A stretch of 37,626 nucleotides of DNA from Lentibacillus lipolyticus (GCA_004145795.1 SEIO01000025.1:1-37626), one strand, 5' to 3'; counted from the stretch's first letter, positions 15,108-24,205 are shown. Notes: generated by a model from the letters alone, not told the origin. Numbers and translations: made by a program.

Positions 15108-16652
15108 ATGAAAATGTTCAGATTTTTCGGATTAGCGTTCGTTTTAGTCGCAGGGCTTCTTGCTATTGCTGGCTGTAACAGTGAAGAAAGCAGTGGGGGA
15201 AGTGACGGCGGCAGTGATGCACCGTCAGAAATCACATACGCTAGTACATCAGATGCGGCAGGTTTGTCACCGATTGATACCAATGATTCGGTATCGTCCA
15301 ATGTTACGTACCAGGTTTATGAAACATTGTTTGTTCAAAACCCGGAAACACTCGAGCCTGAACCATTATTGGCAAAGTCCTACGAAACCCCTGATGAAAA
15401 TACATGGGTTATAAAATTAAAAGAAGGTATTACGTTCCATGACGGGACCCCATTTAATGCCGAAGCGGTTAAACATACGTTTGATCAGTTGAAGGACCCG
15501 GAAAGAGCTGCGCCACGTGCGTCATTGCTTGACCCGGTATCATCCATTGAAGTCAAGGATGAGTACACCGTTGTACTGAATACAGAAGAGCCCTATGGAC
15601 CTATGCTAGCAGCCCTCAGTCACACGAATGCGGCCATTGTTAGTCCAAAAGCGGATAAAGAAGGAAATATTAACAAAAAACCGGTTGGAACAGGACCATT
15701 TGTTTTTGAGGAATGGGTTCAAGGCGATCATATTACACTGAAAAGAAATGAAGATTATTGGAGAGACCCAGCGGAGATTGAAACAGTTACCTTTAAAGTA
15801 GTGCCGGAAACGTCGACAGCTATTTCGATGCTGGAAACAGGGGAAGTTCAATTTATTGACAAAATCCCATCCGATTATATTGGTCGTGTTGAGTCCCTTA
15901 GTGGTGTAGAGGTTCAAAAGTCGGAAGGGACAAGGGTTTCTTATCTTGGATTCAATATGGAAAAAGAACCTTTTAACGAACTGAAGTTCAGACAAGCAGT
16001 TGCCCACGGAATCAACCAGGAAGCCTATGTGTCCCAGCTTAATGGACTTGGGGTTCATAACGAAAGTTTCATCGGTCCGAAAGTGTTTGGTTACAATGAA
16101 GAAGCCAAGTCCGCGGGGTATGAATATGATCCTGAAAAAGCAAAACAAATGATCAAGGAAAATGGTTACAAAGGGCAAGAATTGACACTTTTTGTAGCTA
16201 ATCGGGACAATTACATGAAAATGGCTGAAATTGTCGAATCACAATTAACGGAGATCGGATTAAATGTTTCGATCGAGACGATGGAATGGGCAAGTTTCCT
16301 AGATACAGCCAGACAGGGAGATTACGAGATGACGTTCCTTGGCTGGGCTAATAGTACCGCAGATGGCAGTGAATTGCTGTACCCTAACCTGCATGCTGAT
16401 AATATCGGATCATCCAATTATGTCCGGTATGACAATAGCGAGTTTAATAAGTTGGTTGAACAATCCAGATCATCGGTCGATCAAGAAGTGAGAAAGGAAA
16501 AACTGCACGAAGCAAACATGCTGGCGATTAAAGACGCACCGTGGGTCGTTATGCAGCATGGAATGGTGTCTTTAGCTTATGATAAGTCAATCGAAGGACT
16601 AACGGTAGATCCGACCGGTATGTGGTCACTGTATCCTGTAACAAGAAAGTAG
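15108..16652 (+). CDS. Peptide-binding lipoprotein (SBP family 5)
   Basis: A 514-residue extracellular lipoprotein that captures the substrate for the adjacent permeases. Residues 1-22 are a lipoprotein signal with LAIAG-C, so Cys23 should be lipidated and cleaved. A Ser/Gly linker follows, then the SBP_bac_5 fold (for example ETLFVQNPETLEPEPLLAKS, FHDGTPFNAEAVKHTFD and GTGPFVFEEW). Length is typical (500-550). The substrate cannot be read from the sequence. The linked gamma-glutamyltransferase suggests glutathione or gamma-glutamyl peptides, which is inference. Confidence 0.93.
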   Translation: MKMFRFFGLAFVLVAGLLAIAGCNSEESSGGSDGGSDAPSEITYASTSDAAGLSPIDTNDSVSSNVTYQVYETLFVQNPETLEPEPLLAKSYETPDENTWVIKLKEGITFHDGTPFNAEAVKHTFDQLKDPERAAPRASLLDPVSSIEVKDEYTVVLNTEEPYGPMLAALSHTNAAIVSPKADKEGNINKKPVGTGPFVFEEWVQGDHITLKRNEDYWRDPAEIETVTFKVVPETSTAISMLETGEVQFIDKIPSDYIGRVESLSGVEVQKSEGTRVSYLGFNMEKEPFNELKFRQAVAHGINQEAYVSQLNGLGVHNESFIGPKVFGYNEEAKSAGYEYDPEKAKQMIKENGYKGQELTLFVANRDNYMKMAEIVESQLTEIGLNVSIETMEWASFLDTARQGDYEMTFLGWANSTADGSELLYPNLHADNIGSSNYVRYDNSEFNKLVEQSRSSVDQEVRKEKLHEANMLAIKDAPWVVMQHGMVSLAYDKSIEGLTVDPTGMWSLYPVTRK

Positions 16653-16661
16653 GGTGGTTAG

Positions 16662-17663
16662 ATGACACAATTATTGCAAGTGGAGAACTTAGAGACAAAA
16701 TTTCGAACAGCTGACGGCAAACTGCCGGCTGTTCGAAATATCTCTTTTTCGATGGATAAAGGAGAGACATTATGCATTGTCGGGGAATCCGGCAGCGGCA
16801 AAAGCATTACCTCGTTATCTATTATGGGCCTTCTTCCCCCAAACGGTGAAATATCCAGCGGTTCCATTCATTTAGCTGACGACAACCTTACCGAAAAAAC
16901 GGAAGAGCAAATGGAACGCTTAAGAGGAAATACGCTTTCGATGATTTTTCAGGAACCAATGACTGCTCTGAATCCTGTGCTTACGATTGGTTATCAATTG
17001 CGGGAGCCATTAATGATTCATAAAAAAATGTCTAAAAAGGAAGCCAATCAATCGAGCATTGCGTTGTTAGAAAAGGTTGGTATTCCCAACCCGAAGGAAA
17101 AATTATCGCAATACCCGCATGAGCTAAGCGGTGGGATGAGACAGCGGGTCATGATTTCCATTGCGTTAGCATGTGAACCTTCGTTATTGGTTGCCGATGA
17201 ACCGACGACAGCTTTGGATGTGACGATTCAGGCGCAAATATTGGATTTAATGAAGGAATTGCAAACCGAGCTCGGTATGGGTGTCATTTTCGTGACGCAT
17301 GACATGGGCGTTGTCGCAGAAATAGCTGACCGTGTCATGGTAATGTATGCCGGTGAAGTAGTTGAGATTGCTGATGTGGAGAGTATCTTTGAAGATCCGC
17401 AGCATCCATACACAAAGGGACTGCTCGATTCTGTTCCGGACGTTGATGGGGACGTGCAAGATCTCAACGTCATTCAAGGATCGATGCCAAGCCTTGATGA
17501 AGAAATTAGCGGGTGCAGATTTCATCCCCGCTGTCCATTTGCAACGGATATTTGTAAAGAAAAGGAACCACCTTTATTTGGAGTGACATCCAATCATTCC
17601 AGTAAATGCTGGCTGCAGGAGGTGAAGACGAATGGAGAACCAAACGCAATTGCTCGAAGTTAA
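16662..17663 (+). CDS. Peptide ABC transporter ATPase (OppD/DppD type)
   Basis: A 333-residue ATPase that powers the importer. Walker A GESGSGKS is at residues 41-48, the signature LSGGMRQRV at about 156-164, Walker B LLVADEPTTALD at about 175-186 and the switch His in VTHDMG. The C-terminal oligopeptide/dipeptide transporter extension contains the CRFHPRCPFA cysteine motif, possibly for an Fe-S cluster as described for this family. It overlaps the next ATPase gene by 32 bases. Confidence 0.94.
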   Translation: MTQLLQVENLETKFRTADGKLPAVRNISFSMDKGETLCIVGESGSGKSITSLSIMGLLPPNGEISSGSIHLADDNLTEKTEEQMERLRGNTLSMIFQEPMTALNPVLTIGYQLREPLMIHKKMSKKEANQSSIALLEKVGIPNPKEKLSQYPHELSGGMRQRVMISIALACEPSLLVADEPTTALDVTIQAQILDLMKELQTELGMGVIFVTHDMGVVAEIADRVMVMYAGEVVEIADVESIFEDPQHPYTKGLLDSVPDVDGDVQDLNVIQGSMPSLDEEISGCRFHPRCPFATDICKEKEPPLFGVTSNHSSKCWLQEVKTNGEPNAIARS

Positions 17664-18603
17664 AAATGTGAAAAAGCACTTTCCTATAAAGGGTGGCCTT
17701 TTACAGAGACCCAAATCGTTTGTGAAAGCAGTCAATGGTGTGGATTTAACGGTATACGAAGGAGAGACCGTCGGCATTGTTGGCGAATCCGGCTGCGGGA
17801 AATCCACACTGGGAAGGCTTGTTATCGGTTTGGAGAAACTTACGGAAGGGACCATTTCTTTCGGCGGGGAATCTATTGGTGATTTGCCAGACCGGAAATT
17901 AAAAAAATATAAAAGCAATTTACAGATGATTTTCCAGGATCCATTTGCTTCGCTCAATCCCCGGCAAAAGATAGGGGATGCACTGGAAGAGGTTTTTGTT
18001 ATTCATTCAAATATGAATAAAGCGGAACGGAAGGCAAAGGTTCAATCACTTTTACAGGAAGTCGGTTTAAAAGAGGAACACTATGACAGGTTTCCGCATG
18101 AATTTAGCGGCGGACAAAGGCAGCGGGTAGGGATAGCCCGTGCGTTAGCACTCAATCCCTCGCTCATTGTATGCGATGAAGCGGTTTCTGCCCTGGATGT
18201 GTCGGTTCAGGCGCAAATTATGAAACTGCTAAAAAAACTGCAGACCAAATACAATTTAACTTATTTATTTATATCGCATGACTTAGGCGTTGTCAGGTAT
18301 ATGAGCGACAGAGTTCTAGTCATGTATCTCGGGGCTCAGGCAGAAATGGGTGACTCGCACAAGATCTACAATAATCCGTTGCATCCCTATACAAAAGCAT
18401 TGTTGTCTGCTATTCCTCGGACCAATCCAAAGCATAAATCGGAACGGATAAAATTGAAAGGGGACTTACCTAGTGCGTCTGACTATCCAAAAGGGTGTCC
18501 ATTTCATACCCGTTGCCCAATAGCTCAGGCTCATTGTGCTGAAGTTGTACCTGAGTGGAGAGAGGTTGAGGAGAATCATTTTGTGGCATGTCATGAAGTT
18601 TAA
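17632..18603 (+). CDS. Peptide ABC transporter ATPase (OppF/DppF type)
   Basis: A 323-residue ATPase partner of the preceding gene. Walker A GESGCGKST is at about residues 51-59, the signature FSGGQRQRVGIARAL near 158-172, Walker B SLIVCDEAVSALD and the switch ISHDLG. The C-terminus has the CPFHTRCP cysteine motif. The start ATG 17632 lies inside the upstream gene after a GGAGGTGAAG site, so the two ATPases are translationally coupled. Confidence 0.94.
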   Translation: MENQTQLLEVKNVKKHFPIKGGLLQRPKSFVKAVNGVDLTVYEGETVGIVGESGCGKSTLGRLVIGLEKLTEGTISFGGESIGDLPDRKLKKYKSNLQMIFQDPFASLNPRQKIGDALEEVFVIHSNMNKAERKAKVQSLLQEVGLKEEHYDRFPHEFSGGQRQRVGIARALALNPSLIVCDEAVSALDVSVQAQIMKLLKKLQTKYNLTYLFISHDLGVVRYMSDRVLVMYLGAQAEMGDSHKIYNNPLHPYTKALLSAIPRTNPKHKSERIKLKGDLPSASDYPKGCPFHTRCPIAQAHCAEVVPEWREVEENHFVACHEV

Positions 18604-18621
18604 ACAGGAAGGAAGATAAAC

Positions 18622-20235
18622 ATGGAAAAGGTAAATCATCTCAATTACCCGTATGCGTCCACCAGGAATTCAACTTTTGCGAAGAACGGAATGGTCGCTA
18701 CTTCTCAACCACTTGCCTCACAGGCGGGTCTTGCTATTTTAAAACAAGGCGGCAATGCGATTGATGCGGCAATTGCTACAGCTGCCTGCCTGACAGTAGT
18801 GGAGCCGACGTCAAACGGGATCGGGGGAGATGCGTTCGCGCTGGTCTGGACGAAGGGAGAATTGCATGGATTGAACGGAAGTGGGCGGTCGCCTGCTTCC
18901 ATTTCCATTGATGGGGTAAAAGAATCAGGCCATGAAGAAATCCCTAAGTATGGCTGGACTCCTGTGACTGTACCGGGAGCGCCTGATGCATGGGCTGAAC
19001 TGTCCGAACAATTTGGCAAACTGCCATTTCGTGATGTTCTCCAGCCAGCCATCAGTTATGCAAGGGAAGGCTTTCCAGTTTCCCCAACCCTAAGCAAATT
19101 TTGGAAAAAGGCTTATAAGGTTTTTCGTGAAAATTTGACGGATCCGATGTTTTCAGAATGGTTCAAGACATTTGCACCAAAAGACAGAGCCCCAGAAGCC
19201 GGGGAGATTTGGTCATCTGAAAATCATGCCAGGACGTTGGAAAAAATCGCTGAATCAAAAGCTGCTTCGTTTTATCATGGTGAACTGGCCGAGAAAATCG
19301 TTGCTTTTTCCGAAATGAACGGAGGATTCCTGTCCATGGATGACTTAGCGGCTCATCGTTCGGAATGGGTAAAACCAATTTCTGTCAACTATCGAGGCTA
19401 TGACATTTGGGAAATACCACCGAATGGTCAGGGACTTGTTGCTCTGCAGGCACTTAATATTTTAAAGGGATTTGAATTTACCGAAAAAGAGTCGGCTGAT
19501 ACTTACCATAAGCAAATAGAAGCGATGAAACTGGCATTTGCTGATGGAGGGGCGCACATTACCGATGAGGATCATATGCAATGTTCGACGGAATTTTTGC
19601 TGAGTGAACAATATGCACAGCACCGCAGAAGTTTAATAGGAGAAACCGCCCAGCTTCCTGAAGCCGGCGAACCCGCTTTGAGTGGAACGGTATATCTTGC
19701 CACAGCAGATAATGAGGGGAATATGGTATCGTTCATCCAGAGTAATTATATGGGATTTGGGTCAGGTCTGGTCGTTCCTGGAACCGGTATCGCCTTGCAA
19801 AACCGTGGTCATAACTTCTCCATGAATCCTGAACATGTTAATGCTTTAGCAGGCGGAAAGCGAAGTTACCACACAATCATCCCGGGATTCATGAGTCAGG
19901 GTGAACAGCCGGTTGGCCCGTTTGGGGTTATGGGAGGTTTCATGCAGCCACAGGGCCATGTCCAGGTTGTGATGAATACGGTCGATTTTAACCTGACTCC
20001 ACAGGCGGCACTGGATGCACCAAGATGGCAATGGCAAAAGGATAAGAAAGTCGAAGTCGAGCACCGCTTCCCTCATCATATAGCCCAAGTACTGGCCGAA
20101 AAAGAACATGACGTGACGATTCAGCTGGAGCCGAACAGCTTCGGCAGGGGCCAGATCATTTGGCGGGATAATGAAACCGGCGTACTCGTTGGTGGTACGG
20201 AATCACGAACAGATGGAGCCGTTTCATGCTGGTAA
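18622..20235 (+). CDS. ywrD: Gamma-glutamyltransferase, YwrD-like, no signal peptide
   Basis: A 537-residue N-terminal nucleophile hydrolase that cleaves gamma-glutamyl bonds (glutathione or gamma-glutamyl peptides). Landmarks are GGNAIDAAIATA near residues 50, VEPTSNGIGGDAF, LNGSGRSP and NGQGLVALQ. The autoprocessing site is at Thr356 in SGT-VYLATADNEGN, which would free the small subunit, and the GTGIALQNRGHNFS oxyanion/substrate region follows. No signal peptide or membrane segment is present, so the enzyme should work in the cytoplasm, fitting use of peptides brought in by the five upstream genes. It starts 18 bases after the ATPase gene with a GGAAGGA site and overlaps the next gene by 10 bases. 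Confidence 0.92.
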   Translation: MEKVNHLNYPYASTRNSTFAKNGMVATSQPLASQAGLAILKQGGNAIDAAIATAACLTVVEPTSNGIGGDAFALVWTKGELHGLNGSGRSPASISIDGVKESGHEEIPKYGWTPVTVPGAPDAWAELSEQFGKLPFRDVLQPAISYAREGFPVSPTLSKFWKKAYKVFRENLTDPMFSEWFKTFAPKDRAPEAGEIWSSENHARTLEKIAESKAASFYHGELAEKIVAFSEMNGGFLSMDDLAAHRSEWVKPISVNYRGYDIWEIPPNGQGLVALQALNILKGFEFTEKESADTYHKQIEAMKLAFADGGAHITDEDHMQCSTEFLLSEQYAQHRRSLIGETAQLPEAGEPALSGTVYLATADNEGNMVSFIQSNYMGFGSGLVVPGTGIALQNRGHNFSMNPEHVNALAGGKRSYHTIIPGFMSQGEQPVGPFGVMGGFMQPQGHVQVVMNTVDFNLTPQAALDAPRWQWQKDKKVEVEHRFPHHIAQVLAEKEHDVTIQLEPNSFGRGQIIWRDNETGVLVGGTESRTDGAVSCW

Positions 20236-20834
20236 AAGATAAGAGCCCGGCTGAAGAAAATCAGCATAGCGAGCGGCAGCAAATCCACCTTTTTCTTGCA
20301 TTTTTTCGGGTGGGTATGCTCGGCTATGGCGGAGGCCCGGGCTCCATTCCGCTTATTCATAAAGAAGTGGTCGATAAGTATAAATGGGTGAGTGATGAGG
20401 AATTCGGCGATATCTTAGCACTAGGCAACACACTCCCTGGACCCATTGCCACCAAATTAGCCGGTTACATTGGCCATCGTGTATCCGGGGTATTCGGAAT
20501 GCTGAACGCTGTCTTTGCAACGATATTGCCGACGATTGTTTTAATGATTGTACTGCTAATGTCACTATCTTCCATTCGAGATTTTGATTGGGTGCAGGGA
20601 ATGACTGCCGCCGTCATTCCAGTTGTCGGTGTCATGCTGGCTGTTTTGACATGGCAGTTTTTTAAAAAAGCGGGTACGGGAATGGGATGGAAACAAACCA
20701 TTATCATGAGTGCAATTATTTTGGTTCTATTGCAACTTACAGGTGTTCATCCAGGCATTGTCATAGCCGCCTTGATTATCATGGCATTAGCAAAAAGGGA
20801 CCCCAGCCATGCAAGAGAAGGTGAGCAATCTTGA
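20226..20834 (+). CDS. ywrB: Chromate (CHR) transporter, N-type half, YwrB-like
   Basis: A 202-residue short-chain CHR membrane protein. It carries the family motifs GYGGGPGSIPLI (about residues 38-49) and NTLPGPIATKLAGYIG, followed by hydrophobic segments. Short CHR proteins act as pairs of homologous halves with opposite topology. The start ATG 20226 lies inside the end of the gamma-glutamyltransferase gene (10-base overlap). Whether chromate is the natural substrate here is unknown; export of another oxyanion is possible. N-type versus C-type is assigned by gene order only. Confidence 0.85.
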   Translation: MLVKDKSPAEENQHSERQQIHLFLAFFRVGMLGYGGGPGSIPLIHKEVVDKYKWVSDEEFGDILALGNTLPGPIATKLAGYIGHRVSGVFGMLNAVFATILPTIVLMIVLLMSLSSIRDFDWVQGMTAAVIPVVGVMLAVLTWQFFKKAGTGMGWKQTIIMSAIILVLLQLTGVHPGIVIAALIIMALAKRDPSHAREGEQS

Positions 20835-21361
20835 TGGTTTATTGGAATATATTTCTCGCATTTTTTATACCAGGAATTTTAGGTTATGGCGGTGGTCCGG
20901 CTTCTATCCCTCTCGTTGAAAATGAAGTGGTTCAGCGCTATGAATGGATGTCGGTCCAGGAGTTCAGTGAGGTGCTGGCACTGGGGAATTCGCTCCCCGG
21001 CCCAATTGCTACAAAACTGGCGGGATATATCGGTTATGACGTAGCCGGTATACCTGGTGCTGTTGTAGGCGTCTTTGCGACGGTTGCACCCTCTCTGATA
21101 TTGATGATTTTATTACTGGGCATCTTGTTTAAGTATAAAGACTCCCCAAAAGTGAAAAGACTGACATTATATGTGCGGCCTGTCATTGCCATCTTACTTG
21201 GCCTAATGGCATGGCGGTTCTTTGTCGAATCGTATGAAGGTATTGGTATATGGCAATCAGCCTTTCTGATTATTACCAGCTATTTACTAATGGAACGTTT
21301 CAACGTTCACCCAGCTTTTGTTATCTTAGGTACATTAATGTATGGTGGATTTGTTTTGTGA
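20834..21361 (+). CDS. ywrA: Chromate (CHR) transporter, C-type half, YwrA-like
   Basis: A 175-residue second CHR half with GYGGGPASIPLV, NSLPGPIATKLAGYIG and several membrane segments. It starts at ATG 20834, whose A is the last base of the upstream TGA (TGATG), with GGTGAG about 8 bases before. The pair therefore should be made in equal amounts. It is the last gene of the operon; a terminator follows at 21384-21414. Confidence 0.87.
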   Translation: MVYWNIFLAFFIPGILGYGGGPASIPLVENEVVQRYEWMSVQEFSEVLALGNSLPGPIATKLAGYIGYDVAGIPGAVVGVFATVAPSLILMILLLGILFKYKDSPKVKRLTLYVRPVIAILLGLMAWRFFVESYEGIGIWQSAFLIITSYLLMERFNVHPAFVILGTLMYGGFVL

Positions 21362-21383
21362 ATAGCAGTTGTTTTGAAGGGAC

Positions 21384-21414
21384 AGACCAGCGTGACGTGC
21401 GCTGGTCTGTTTTT
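21384..21414 (+). terminator. Terminator of the importer/CHR operon
   Basis: AGACCAGCG (21384-21392) pairs with CGCTGGTCT (21400-21408) and is followed by GTTTTT. The arms are identical to those of the terminator at 11996-12032. Confidence 0.9.
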
Positions 21415-21430
21415 ATGGAGTGGGAGCGGT

Positions 21431-22650
21431 GGCCGTTCGGGGGAGGTGCACAACTTGAGCGAGAGCGGCTGTCGTTCGGGCCGATTATTGGACCCGAGAC
21501 GGCGATTCCTCGACCTGAAGTTGCGATTTCTGGGCTCGAGGCGGCGATACCTGGATCTGAAGTTGCGATTCGTGAGCTTGAGGCGGCGATACTTCCGCCG
21601 TTGTGGCTGATACTTGGATCCGAAGTGGCGATTCTTCCGCCGTTCGGGGTGATTCTTGGACCCGAAATGGCGATACTTGGTCCTGAGGCGGTGATACTTG
21701 GCCTCGAAGTTGCGATTCCCGCCCCCGAAGCGGCGATTCCACCCCCGCTCGGGCCGATTCCTGAACCTGAAGTTGCGATTCTCGATCTCGAGACGGCGAT
21801 TCTCGACCCCAAAGTTGCGATTCTCAACTCGAACGACAGCACCGATACACCCCAAAAGACGATTTTCGGCAGCCGCCGAAAATCTACCATCTAACAAACA
21901 CGTTTCGGGCAAAAGTGGAGGCAACTCAAGAGACGCACGCCCAATTTGAGCGAGAGCGCCCGCCGTTCGGGCCGATTATTAGATCCGAAGTTGCGATACC
22001 CGACCTCGAGACGGCGATACTTCCTCCTGATGTAGCGATTCTAGGACCTGAGGCGGCGATACTTCCTTCCGAAGTTGCGATACTTGGCCTCAAGACGGTG
22101 ATTCTTGGACTCGAAGTTGCGATTCTCAATCTCGAGACGGCGATTCTCGACCCCAAAGTTGCGATTCTCAACTCGAACGACAGCACCGATACACCCCAAA
22201 AGACGATTTTCGGCAGCCGCCGAAAATCTACCATCTATCAAACACGTTTTGGGCAAAAGTGGAGGCAACTCAAGAGACGCACGCCCAATTTGAGCGAGAG
22301 CGCCCGCCGTTCGGGCCGATTATTGGATTCGAAGTTGCGATACCTGGCCCCGAGACGGCGATACATCCTCCTGAAGTAGCGATTCTAGGACCTGAGGCGG
22401 CGATACTTCCTTCCGAAGTTGCGATGCTTGGACTCGAAGTTGCGATTCCCACCCCCGAAGTAGCGATTCCCGCCCCCGAGACGGCGATTTCACCCCCACT
22501 CGTGCCGATTCCCAACGCTAACGACAGCGCCGCATACACCCAAAAGACGATTTTCGGCAGCCGCCGAAAATCTACTATTTATCAAACACACATCTTGAGC
22601 AAAAGTGGAGGCAACCCAAGCGATAACCCGCCCAACTTCAGCGACAATCC
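21431..22650. repeat. Repeat region B: 21-bp arrays in three blocks
   Basis: Plus-strand units contain the core GCGAT(T/A)C every 21 bp, alternating forms such as GAAGTTGCGATTC and GAGACGGCGATAC. Hairpins with arms GATTTTCGGC and GCCGAAAATC are at 21861-21884, 22205-22228 and 22549-22572, exactly 344 bp apart each time. Each block has a head rich in GCGCCCGCCGTTCGGGCCGA and a tail with CGACAGC(A/G)CCG just before the hairpin. The region begins 17 bp after the operon terminator and ends before the deaminase promoter. No gene is supported inside it. Confidence 0.87.
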
Positions 22651-22784
22651 TTAGACCACTTTTATCATTTAGTCATATCGATTATTTCCTTTGACTATTT
22701 TTAACTGTTCCAGAAATACTATAAATGGAGGATTTGGATAAATTAAGGTAAAATAAATATAGAATAATGAAAGGAAGGATTAGC

Positions 22785-23237
22785 ATGGATCAATTTATGG
22801 ATAGAGCTGCCGAACTGGCGGAGGAAAATGTTCGCGAAGGTCGCATCCCGTTTGGCGCGGTGCTCGTTAAAGACGGGAAAGCTATCTCAGAGGGTGCAGC
22901 TGGAGAACAAAAAACATATGATGTAACGGGCCATGCGGAGATTCTGGCAATTCGAAAGGCACAGGACCAATTGCAGACGAATGATCTTTCCGGACACATC
23001 ATGTATACAAGCGGTGAACCTTGTTCCATGTGTCTGACAGCCATATATGCAGCGGGGATTGACAATGTTTATTATTATAACTCCATTGAAGAAATGACCA
23101 GCGTGGGAATGGGCGAATGGGAAAAAATCTATAAAGAAATGGCTAAATCCGACGCTGAACGATCCATTTTGATGAAGCAAGTGCCGTTACAAACAGAGCG
23201 GAAAAATCCAATGCAGCTTTGGTATGAGCGGAAATAA
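22785..23237 (+). CDS. Nucleoside/guanine deaminase family protein
   Basis: A 150-residue zinc-dependent cytidine/deoxycytidylate deaminase-fold enzyme. The proton-shuttle/zinc motif HAE is at residues 50-52 and the PCSMC motif (Cys80, Cys83) supplies the other zinc ligands. Length and the C-terminal QLWYERK resemble guanine deaminase (GuaD) and related tRNA/nucleobase deaminases, but substrate cannot be fixed from sequence. I chose ATG 22785, which has AAGGAAGGA 5 bases upstream. It is a single gene after region B. Confidence 0.88.
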   Translation: MDQFMDRAAELAEENVREGRIPFGAVLVKDGKAISEGAAGEQKTYDVTGHAEILAIRKAQDQLQTNDLSGHIMYTSGEPCSMCLTAIYAAGIDNVYYYNSIEEMTSVGMGEWEKIYKEMAKSDAERSILMKQVPLQTERKNPMQLWYERK

Positions 23238-23353
23238 CTTTTGGGAGGTTTGGCGTTTCGTGAGAGAGTGCTGCGCGGTCCCGCTCGAGCGACGTGCAGC
23301 AGTGGCAGGGCTCTATACATATGTTTAAACCCATGATAATAACAAATGATTTA

Positions 23354-23380
23354 TGTTATAATCGTTATAACATTATAACG
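23354..23380 (+). promoter_or_regulatory. Extended -10 promoter and palindromic operator of the Doc module
   Basis: TG-T-TATAAT (23354-23362) is an extended -10 box. Directly after it CGTTATAA (23363-23370), CA, TTATAACG (23373-23380) form a perfect palindrome over the expected start of transcription. This is the expected place for the antitoxin to repress its own operon. Confidence 0.75.
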
Positions 23381-23396
23381 GAATGGGGTTATTTAA

Positions 23397-23639
23397 ATGG
23401 AAAGAAAGATAACGAAAGTCGGAAATAGTTACGGAATTACATTTCCAAAGGACCTCTTAAAAGAGGCAGGGATTTCGTATGGAGATAATGTAAAAGTTGA
23501 ATTAAAAGACGGAAATATTGTATTGCGGAAAAAAGAGGATATAAAGTTACCTGAAGATATTAGTGCGGATTTTTTTGAAGTCTTGGAACGCAACATTGAA
23601 AAGCATGAGAAAACGGTTCGTGATCTGGTGGATAGGTAA
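23397..23639 (+). CDS. AbrB/MazE-type antitoxin of a Doc toxin
   Basis: An 80-residue protein. The first ~45 residues form a swapped-hairpin AbrB/MazE-type DNA-binding domain (KVGNSYGITFPKDLLKEAG...). The acidic, helical C-terminus (about 50-80) should bind and neutralise Doc. GGGG lies 7-10 bases before ATG 23397. Its stop codon directly abuts the toxin start, as in tight toxin-antitoxin pairs. Doc is more often paired with Phd, so the AbrB-type partner is worth noting. Confidence 0.87.
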   Translation: MERKITKVGNSYGITFPKDLLKEAGISYGDNVKVELKDGNIVLRKKEDIKLPEDISADFFEVLERNIEKHEKTVRDLVDR

Positions 23640-24035
23640 ATGCGTTACTTAACTTATAAAGAAGTTGCGGCAATTAATCAGTATGCTATCCAACGGTTTA
23701 GCCCTGGTGAACAGGTCGGAATTAAGTCGCCAGAACTGTTGGATTCTGCGGTACATCGTCCACAGCAATCTGTTTTTCAAGCCGATGCTTATGAAACGTT
23801 ATTTATGAAGGCTGCTGCGTTATTTGAGTCAATTGCTAAAAACCATGCTTTCTACAATGCTAATAAACGGACAGCTTTCCTAGCATTAACACAGTTTTTG
23901 CTGTATAACGGATATGATTTTGAGATGGGCTTGCAAAATGATCAGGTTGATTTCACCGTTAACGTCGTAAACAACAAGTATACGCTTCGTGAAATTGCAA
24001 ATGTAATCGAGGAAAATAGTTCATCCTATAACTAG
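23640..24035 (+). CDS. doc: Doc (death-on-curing) Fic-fold toxin
   Basis: A 131-residue Fic/Doc protein. The core motif is HAFYNANKR at residues 69-77, corresponding to HxFxDANKR in phage P1 Doc, with Asn at the position of the Asp. P1 Doc inactivates EF-Tu by phosphorylation; the same reaction here is inferred. It starts immediately after the antitoxin stop (TAA-ATG), so it depends on coupled translation. Confidence 0.9.
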   Translation: MRYLTYKEVAAINQYAIQRFSPGEQVGIKSPELLDSAVHRPQQSVFQADAYETLFMKAAALFESIAKNHAFYNANKRTAFLALTQFLLYNGYDFEMGLQNDQVDFTVNVVNNKYTLREIANVIEENSSSYN

Positions 24036-24105
24036 GATGTGGCTATGAAACTATACTAGCATCAAGTAGATGGATGTAGGTGAAGGTGTGCGATTGGGTG
24101 ATAGA

Positions 24106-24172
24106 ACGGTCAACTCGAGCGACAGCCCGCCCAACTCGAGCGACGCACGCCCCAACTCGAGCGACACGCCCC
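24106..24172. repeat. Vestigial copy of the region A-D tail motif
   Basis: The motif CAACTCGAGCGAC occurs three times (from about 24109, 24131 and 24153), separated by C-rich bases. It matches the tail/head sequence of the blocks in regions B-D (CAACTCGAGTGACAG), but no 21-bp array and no GATTTTCGGC hairpin are present. Confidence 0.6.
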
Positions 24173-24205
24173 TGCAGCCGCCTCAACTCCCATGCCTCAC
24201 CAACA

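Noticed and set aside
21431-22650. CRISPR array
   Set aside because: Units are contiguous, degenerate and 21 bp long, with no unique spacers of constant length and no cas genes in the window.
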